A program made the position numbers and the translations under genes. The notes beneath the pieces were generated by a model. It did not search any database. It was given only the letters and a program-made list of their open reading frames with translations, and was not told the DNA's origin. A stretch of DNA of 36,872 nt. It comes from Sulfolobales archaeon. GTDB taxonomy: Archaea > Thermoproteota > Thermoprotei_A > Sulfolobales > NBVN01. Below, piece after piece: positions 32,390 to 36,872 of this stretch (positions are counted from its first letter, which is position 1; the number at the start of each line of letters is the position of its first letter). The stretch lies in NCBI GenBank assembly GCA_026413885.1, contig JAOAKA010000009.1:1-36872 (forward strand), in the 5' to 3' direction.

Positions 32390-33837
32390 CTACTCCCACA
32401 CCCAATCTCTCTACTCATTCTCCTGTACCCAGTAAATCCACCTCTGAGACTGTACGCCTTCACCCCAGTTTTCCTCATCTCTATAGCTGCTAGAAGACTA
32501 GCAGATCCGTAGTCACAGTAGAGAACCACCGGTACCTGAGGGTTTAACTCTAGCTCTGAGATATGGATCGCTCTAGGGATGTGAGCTGAGAGATACCTCT
32601 CGCGACTTCTTATATCTACGAGAACCCACCCCTCGGGGACCTCATCGACTTCAACATCGGCACCTATTTCCCTTAGTAGAGAGTCTGATGATACTTCGGT
32701 AGCTCTGTAGATTTTCGCGTTAGCTATTACGCTATTTACAGTGTCTCTACTCACTAGTGCGATAGCTTTCTCGACGTCTTCAACTTGAGCTCTAGTTTCA
32801 ACAGGTCCTTCAGATATTCTACATACTTCCTCTACTTTAACTACGTAGTCGTATAGGCCTAGCCCCCTTATCTTACTGATTATTTCTTCTTTATCCATGC
32901 CGGAGAGAGGTCTAAGTAGGGCTACTCTAGGCTTCACTAAATAGTCTACTACTCTAAGATTTCTCAGTGTCTGAGATGATGTTTGTCCAACAGATTCTCC
33001 AGTGATTAGCGCATCGTAACCGTGTTTTTCAGCTATTACCTGCCCTACTTCATGCATTAAGACTCTCAAAGCAATCTGCCTCAATCTACTGCTAACTCTC
33101 TCTCTAATCTCCAGTAGTATAGGGACGAAGTTCACTACTATTAGCACTGGTTCGTGTGGAGCGGCAAACTTCGACAACTTCTTAGCTACTTCTACCGCAG
33201 CTAGTGTTGCTTCAGTTGAGCCCATGTAGTAGTGGAGAAAATCTGCTCGAGCACCTCTCTTTAGAGCTGCTAGATATGCTAGAGTTGAGTCGTAACCTCC
33301 GGAGAACATAGCTAGAGCGCTCCCCTCAGTTCCGACCGGTAGGCCTCCGAAACCCCTCCAACACTTGAGTACGTAGTAAGCATATTCACCACGGACTTCT
33401 ATTCTGATCTCCACATCGGGAGACTCTAAGTCTACACCAGCTGAATACTTACTCAATCTAGACCCTACTGCTCTAGCTACATCTACTGAGGTAAATCGAT
33501 GTTCTCCATGTCTCCTCACTCTAACAGCGAATTTCCTGCCTGCTACAGTTTTTTCGAATATTTCTTCTGCTTTATCAGCTATGTCATCTAGAGAGGTGAA
33601 TCTATAGGGGATTACCTCACAGATACTGTAGACTCCGAAGACTCTAGTTAGGGACTCAGATACATCTCGATCTACTTCTAGGTAGAACACCCCCTGAGAA
33701 TAACTCAATCGAAATTCAGCTCCACCACTAGCAAGTGTTTGCTCAATAGCTCTAGCTAGAGCTTTCTCGAACTTCGGTCTAGTCCTCCAAGACTTCAGAG
33801 GTATCTCCGGTGACTCTTTAATTAAGTAGTAGCGCAT
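32386..33837 (-). CDS. thiI: tRNA 4-thiouridine/thiazole sulfurtransferase ThiI with C-terminal rhodanese domain
   Basis: 483 aa. An N-terminal ferredoxin-like/THUMP region (about 1-160) is followed by a PP-loop ATPase (AMFSGGYDSTLA; ALITGESVGQTSSQTLRNL), with the conserved EEVCRISEGP that matches the region of E. coli ThiI Cys344, and a C-terminal rhodanese domain (WVLVDIRSRERYLSAHIPRA; active-site Cys in VVLYCDYGSAS). Adenylates U8 of tRNA and transfers sulfur. Many archaeal ThiI proteins lack the rhodanese domain; here it is fused, so persulfide transfer like that in bacteria is possible. ATG 33837. Confidence 0.93.
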   Translation of the reverse strand: MRYYLIKESPEIPLKSWRTRPKFEKALARAIEQTLASGGAEFRLSYSQGVFYLEVDRDVSESLTRVFGVYSICEVIPYRFTSLDDIADKAEEIFEKTVAGRKFAVRVRRHGEHRFTSVDVARAVGSRLSKYSAGVDLESPDVEIRIEVRGEYAYYVLKCWRGFGGLPVGTEGSALAMFSGGYDSTLAYLAALKRGARADFLHYYMGSTEATLAAVEVAKKLSKFAAPHEPVLIVVNFVPILLEIRERVSSRLRQIALRVLMHEVGQVIAEKHGYDALITGESVGQTSSQTLRNLRVVDYLVKPRVALLRPLSGMDKEEIISKIRGLGLYDYVVKVEEVCRISEGPVETRAQVEDVEKAIALVSRDTVNSVIANAKIYRATEVSSDSLLREIGADVEVDEVPEGWVLVDIRSRERYLSAHIPRAIHISELELNPQVPVVLYCDYGSASLLAAIEMRKTGVKAYSLRGGFTGYRRMSREIGCGSS

Positions 33838-33880
33838 ATCTACCAGTTAAAAATACTGTTTAACTTAAGTTAGCTTGAAG

Positions 33881-33885
33881 AAAAA
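33881..33885 (-). terminator. weak oligo-T terminator after the pyrophosphatase gene
   Basis: T5 in the minus-strand transcript just after the hppA stop, before the thiI start region. It is short, so only a weak call. Confidence 0.25.
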
Positions 33886-33891
33886 CTAGCT

Positions 33892-35940
33892 CTAGATTGA
33901 CGCGATAAGTGGTGCGAATGATAGTGCTACAATACTCATAAGCTTTATCAATATGTTTAGTGATGGTCCAGCAGCATCCTTGAGTGGGTCTCCGACTGTG
34001 TCACCTATAACTGCTGCTCTATGTGCCTCACTTCCCTTACCACCGAAGTGTCCCTCCTCTATGTACTTCTTAGCGTTATCCCAGGTATTCCCGACATTGC
34101 CTTGAAATAGACCCAGCAGTAGTCCGGCTAATATAGCTCCAGTTAGAGTTCCCGCTAGTGCGTATGGACCTAACGTTAGTCCAACTGCTAGTGGTACAGC
34201 TATAGCTAGCAGCCCGGGGAGCAATAGTCTCTTAATCGCGTATTTAGTTACTACGTCGACAGCTCTACCGTAGTCCGGCCTCTCCTTAAACTCCAGAATC
34301 CCGGGTTTCTCCCTCAGCTGCCTCCTGATTTCAGCTATTAACTCGAAGGATGCGTCACTTACAGCTCTAATAACTACTGATGTAAATAGTGCTGGTGTAG
34401 CCATTCCTATGAATACACCAGCTACTACTGAGGGATTCAGTAGTCCTAGTTGAGCCATATCTACTCTAGGTAGCACACTCACGTAAGCCGCAAGTAGAGC
34501 TAGAGCTGTTAGTGCTGCTGAACCTATTGCGTAACCCTTAGAAATAGACTTCATAGTGTTTCCAGCTGAGTCTAAGACATCGGCGGCTGACCTAACTTCC
34601 TCACCATACCCTGCCTGCTCAGCCAGTCCAGCTGCGTTATCGGTTATAGGTCCATATGCGTCAGCTCCAACTACGAATCCCGTTAGCGAGAGCATTCCAA
34701 CTGCCGATAGAGATACTCCGTATATACCGTACCAGAAGCCGCCTACAGACCCCAGTAGGTAGTAGGCTACTAGTGCTGCTACAGCTATTCCTACAGACGG
34801 CACTACAACACTTACGAATCCGTAGGACATACCTGAGAGTATCGTTAGTGCTGGCCCCATTTGAGACATTTCAGCTACTTTAACTGTTGGTGGGAGTCCT
34901 TTTCTAGTGTAGTAGTCACTAGTGAATCCAACAACCATCCCGGCGGCTAGACCAGCTATAACCGCTATCCAAGCTCTAATTCCTATCTCACCCCCGATTA
35001 CGTAGGTAGAGACGAAGTAGCTTACCGTAGCCACTATTACTGCTGAAGATATGCTTGAAATATTGAGTGTCTTCGATGGGTCTCTAACTCTACTTAGAAG
35101 TGCTATAGCTACAGATGCTGCTGAAGCTACCAGTCCAGCAGCTGATATAGCTAGTGGTAGTATAGCTAGCTCTATCCAGCTAGCTGACCCTAGTGCGAGA
35201 GCTATAACCATTGTCGAGATTACTGCTTCAACATATGACTCAAAGAGGTCGGCGCCCATTCCAGCTACATCTCCAACATTATCTCCAACGTTGTCTGCGA
35301 TAACGCCTGGGTTTCTCGGGTCGTCTTCCGGGATGCCTACCTCCACCTTCCCCACTAGGTCTGAGCCTATGTCTGCTGCTTTAGTGTATATTCCACCGCC
35401 CACTCTAGCAAATAGTGCTACTGCTGAAGCACCGAATGCGTAGTATACTAAGTCTCTAATAGTGTCTTCACTGAATCCAAACACTATGGAGAGTACTGCT
35501 ATTAGGAATGTACCGAGACCAGCTACTGTTAAACCCATTACTAGCCCTCCCTTAAACGCTACTGTGAATGCCTCCTTCAAACCGCGTCTTGCGACTGCGT
35601 TTACTGTTCTCACATTTGCTTCAGTAGCTACAGACATGCCGAAGTAGCCTGCCGCCATAGATGAAGCAGCTCCCAGCAGGAAAACAGCCGCAGACCTCCA
35701 AGGCATCTGCCTACCAGTGATTAAACCAACTAAGAATATAGCTACAGCTAGTGCCGCAGCTATAGCAGATATAACACCGTACTGCCTCCTCAAATAAGCT
35801 CTAGCACCCTCCTTAATGAATCCATGTATCTCTACAGCTCTCCCACCACCAGCCGGATACCTCAAAACCGATAGAGCTAGATAGAAAGTATAGACCAGTG
35901 CTAACACACCAACAACAGCACACAGCACTAGAGCTAGCAC
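33892..35940 (-). CDS. hppA: membrane-bound proton-translocating pyrophosphatase
   Basis: 682 aa with about 16 membrane helices. It couples PPi hydrolysis to ion pumping. The active-site motifs are [20 protein letters not shown] and [17 protein letters not shown], plus [17 protein letters not shown]. At the residue that separates subfamilies (Ala in K+-dependent, Lys in K+-independent enzymes) this protein has Lys ([19 protein letters not shown]). Known K+-independent members pump protons, so this is predicted to be an H+-PPase. The start is GTG 35940. A TATA box GCTTATAAGG (minus strand, 35974-35983) lies about 38 bp upstream. Confidence 0.95.
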   Translation of the reverse strand: MLALVLCAVVGVLALVYTFYLALSVLRYPAGGGRAVEIHGFIKEGARAYLRRQYGVISAIAAALAVAIFLVGLITGRQMPWRSAAVFLLGAASSMAAGYFGMSVATEANVRTVNAVARRGLKEAFTVAFKGGLVMGLTVAGLGTFLIAVLSIVFGFSEDTIRDLVYYAFGASAVALFARVGGGIYTKAADIGSDLVGKVEVGIPEDDPRNPGVIADNVGDNVGDVAGMGADLFESYVEAVISTMVIALALGSASWIELAILPLAISAAGLVASAASVAIALLSRVRDPSKTLNISSISSAVIVATVSYFVSTYVIGGEIGIRAWIAVIAGLAAGMVVGFTSDYYTRKGLPPTVKVAEMSQMGPALTILSGMSYGFVSVVVPSVGIAVAALVAYYLLGSVGGFWYGIYGVSLSAVGMLSLTGFVVGADAYGPITDNAAGLAEQAGYGEEVRSAADVLDSAGNTMKSISKGYAIGSAALTALALLAAYVSVLPRVDMAQLGLLNPSVVAGVFIGMATPALFTSVVIRAVSDASFELIAEIRRQLREKPGILEFKERPDYGRAVDVVTKYAIKRLLLPGLLAIAVPLAVGLTLGPYALAGTLTGAILAGLLLGLFQGNVGNTWDNAKKYIEEGHFGGKGSEAHRAAVIGDTVGDPLKDAAGPSLNILIKLMSIVALSFAPLIASI

Positions 35941-36006
35941 ACTAAACCCTTTTTCAGAGAGTGCAGAAATACCCTTATAAGCTTTACTAAAGAAAACGAG
36001 AAAACA

Positions 36007-36057
36007 TCAGAGCTCGAGTCCTATCCTCACCAATCGAAATCGGCGGACTCATCACCA
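36007..36057 (-). ncRNA. C/D box sRNA (2'-O-methylation guide)
   Basis: Minus-strand order: box C GTGATGA (36049-36055), 11-nt guide GTCCGCCGATT, D'-like TCGA (36034-36037), 3-nt spacer, box C' GTGAGGA (36024-36030), 13-nt guide TAGGACTCGAGCT, box D CTGA (36007-36010). The spacings are those of archaeal C/D sRNAs. A TATA box at 36077-36084 places the transcription start at about 36055-36058, and a T-rich tail (TGTTTTCTCGTTTTC) follows box D. Targets were not identified. Confidence 0.68.
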
Positions 36058-36076
36058 AAAAACCAAGCAGCTAGGG

Positions 36077-36084
36077 AATATATA
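36077..36084 (-). promoter_or_regulatory. TATA box of the C/D sRNA
   Basis: TTATATAT on the minus strand lies about 26 bp before box C of the sRNA. Confidence 0.5.
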
Positions 36085-36304
36085 AGGACCTAGCTCAATA
36101 GATCGCAGAACTTCTAAAGTTTCTCAGGCAATATAAGAAACAAGACTCTCGAAGTAGAAACCAGGCTTTCACCGATTTTCTACTGCCCCAGACGTACATG
36201 AATGCCTCCACCACGCTGACCCCGATAAGTATGACGTCAAACCTAGACCGCATCGCAGTGAGCCTAATCTCTCGCTAAGATGCCGTTATTCCTTTTGTGC
36301 TTTG

Positions 36305-36872
36305 CTAACTCTCGTTGAGCCACTTCCCCCAATCTACGACCGCTCTGTACTCCTCGTCGGTCAGTCCGAGGCTCTCCGCGAGCTCCTTCTCCAGCCTCTC
36401 CTTGTTCTCTTCGTAGACCTTTCTCGCGTGCTCGTTGAGCTCCCCGGCGGTCTGGGCCGGCGGCTCCTCGACCCAGTCCCAGACCCCGCGCTTGAGCAGC
36501 CCCGCGGGTACCGGGAGGAAGCCGACGCTTGCTGACTCGTGCCTGAAGTACCCTCCTCTAGATGGCCACGCCCTCAGCTTCAGCAGCGACCTGGCTAGGT
36601 CGCTGTTCAGGTAGAGCAGCAGCCTGAGGGCCTTACGCGGGTTCTCCTCCGCGATGAAGTATATGGTGACGTCTGGCACGAGCTTCCGCGAGACTTGCTT
36701 ACCGCAGATCTCCACGGGTACGTCCACTGGTAGGATGCAGGCCTCGAAGTGCTTCGCTATCTCCTGCCACGCTATCCTGTAGTCCTCGAACTTCTTGGGG
36801 GAGACTCTGAATATAGCCCACGGCGGTAGGCGCGGTCTGTAGTCATCTCTCTTAACCAGCTTGCTGAGGTTT
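36305..36872 (-). CDS. C-terminal part of a DNA methyltransferase (type IIG/PglX-like specificity region), cut by the window edge
   Basis: The frame is open from the window end to the stop, 188 codons, so the gene starts beyond the window. Its sequence reads like the target-recognition/C-terminal part of large adenine-specific methyltransferases of the Eco57I/TaqI type: PPWAIFRVSPKKFEDYRIAW, WQEIAKHFEA, VPDVTIYFIAEENP, LNSDLARSLLKLRA, SRGGYFRHESASVGFLPVP, then a helical tail. The N-terminal SAM-binding and NPPY motifs are outside the window. G+C is about 72% over 36421-36540, against 45% in nearby hppA DNA, and codon use is quite different, so it was probably acquired by transfer. Confidence 0.72.
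   Translation of the reverse strand, partial: NLSKLVKRDDYRPRLPPWAIFRVSPKKFEDYRIAWQEIAKHFEACILPVDVPVEICGKQVSRKLVPDVTIYFIAEENPRKALRLLLYLNSDLARSLLKLRAWPSRGGYFRHESASVGFLPVPAGLLKRGVWDWVEEPPAQTAGELNEHARKVYEENKERLEKELAESLGLTDEEYRAVVDWGKWLNES

Larger units (their letters stand above)
35941..36304. other. intergenic region with hppA promoter, a C/D sRNA and a short ORF
   Basis: From left to right on the minus strand it holds the hppA TATA box (35974-35983), a T-rich stretch (35992-36005), a C/D box sRNA (36007-36057) and its TATA box (36077-36084). A 52-codon minus-strand frame (36095-36253) starts M-R-S-R-F-D-V-I-L-I-G, which loosely recalls the FDVI…PPY region of DNA methyltransferases but lacks the catalytic motif; it may be a relic. 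G+C content begins to rise near 36190. Confidence 0.5.

Noticed and set aside
36120-36170. Single stretch resembling a crenarchaeal CRISPR repeat (AAGACTCTCGAAGTAGAAAC)
   Set aside because: Only one copy and no regularly spaced repeats or cas genes in the window.
1-36872. tRNA or rRNA genes and insertion sequences
   Set aside because: Intergenic gaps were read for T-arm sequences, transposase motifs and terminal repeats; none was convincing.

Overview
The window looks like chromosomal DNA of a hyperthermophilic crenarchaeote (Thermoproteota), most likely Desulfurococcales-like; the family assignment is an inference. The support is: archaeal/eukaryotic-type information genes (aEF-2 with the diphthamide loop, archaeal NAC with a UBA tail, aCPSF2-type beta-CASP nuclease, XPD-type Fe-S helicase, GPN-loop GTPase), TATA boxes about 25-35 bp before many starts (leaderless transcripts), frequent GTG/TTG starts, and an Asp-ligated ferredoxin of the Pyrococcus type. 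Sampled coding DNA is about 45% G+C and rich in CTAG. From about 36.3 kb to the window end the composition jumps to roughly 70% G+C, in a partial DNA methyltransferase gene that looks acquired.

Layout. 0.3-1.7 kb: thiazole synthase (Thi4) and thymidine kinase. 1.8-14.3 kb: a block that looks like an amino-sugar/acyl-amino-sugar utilisation region. It holds a cytosolic GH84 beta-N-acetylglucosaminidase, two M20 peptidases, a UPF0309 SIS-domain phosphosugar protein, a winged-helix protein, a PhoU-like regulator - nagA - AmiE-like serine hydrolase operon, a DHDPS/NAL-family aldolase, a ferredoxin and a DUF3311 + sodium:solute symporter pair. A 26-bp perfect palindrome carrying a two-way TATA box sits between the second M20 gene and the symporter. 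14.6-18.7 kb: EF-2, GPN GTPase, QueD-like and QueE (7-deazaguanine/archaeosine branch). 18.8-23.1 kb: a DUF4129 - DUF4350 - MoxR - DUF58 - membrane-protein operon in which DUF58 appears to start at CTG. 23.2-25.1 kb: a small regulator-like ORF, a small membrane protein and a MATE transporter. 25.2-30.6 kb: an orphan gene, HypA with a MinD-type ATPase, XPD-like helicase, a membrane protein, a flavin reductase and an XRE-family regulator. 30.7-35.9 kb: NAC, aCPSF2, ThiI with a rhodanese domain, and a potassium-independent-type proton-pumping pyrophosphatase. 36.0-36.9 kb: a likely C/D box sRNA and the G+C-rich methyltransferase fragment.

How the genes may work together. The 1.8-14.3 kb block has the functional classes of bacterial muropeptide/GlcNAc recycling loci (glucosaminidase, AmiE-like amidase, SIS-fold lyase/deaminase candidate, NagA, peptidases, importer) but is built from different families. 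No transglycosylase, sugar kinase or canonical GlcN-6-P deaminase is visible here, so the substrate is open: bacterial wall debris, chitin- or glycan-derived GlcNAc, or GlcNAc removed from the cell's own molecules. This is the best candidate for an undescribed system. Other points of interest are several genes with no ATG/GTG/TTG at their natural N-terminus, a QueD homologue without the catalytic Cys, and two candidate C/D box sRNAs.
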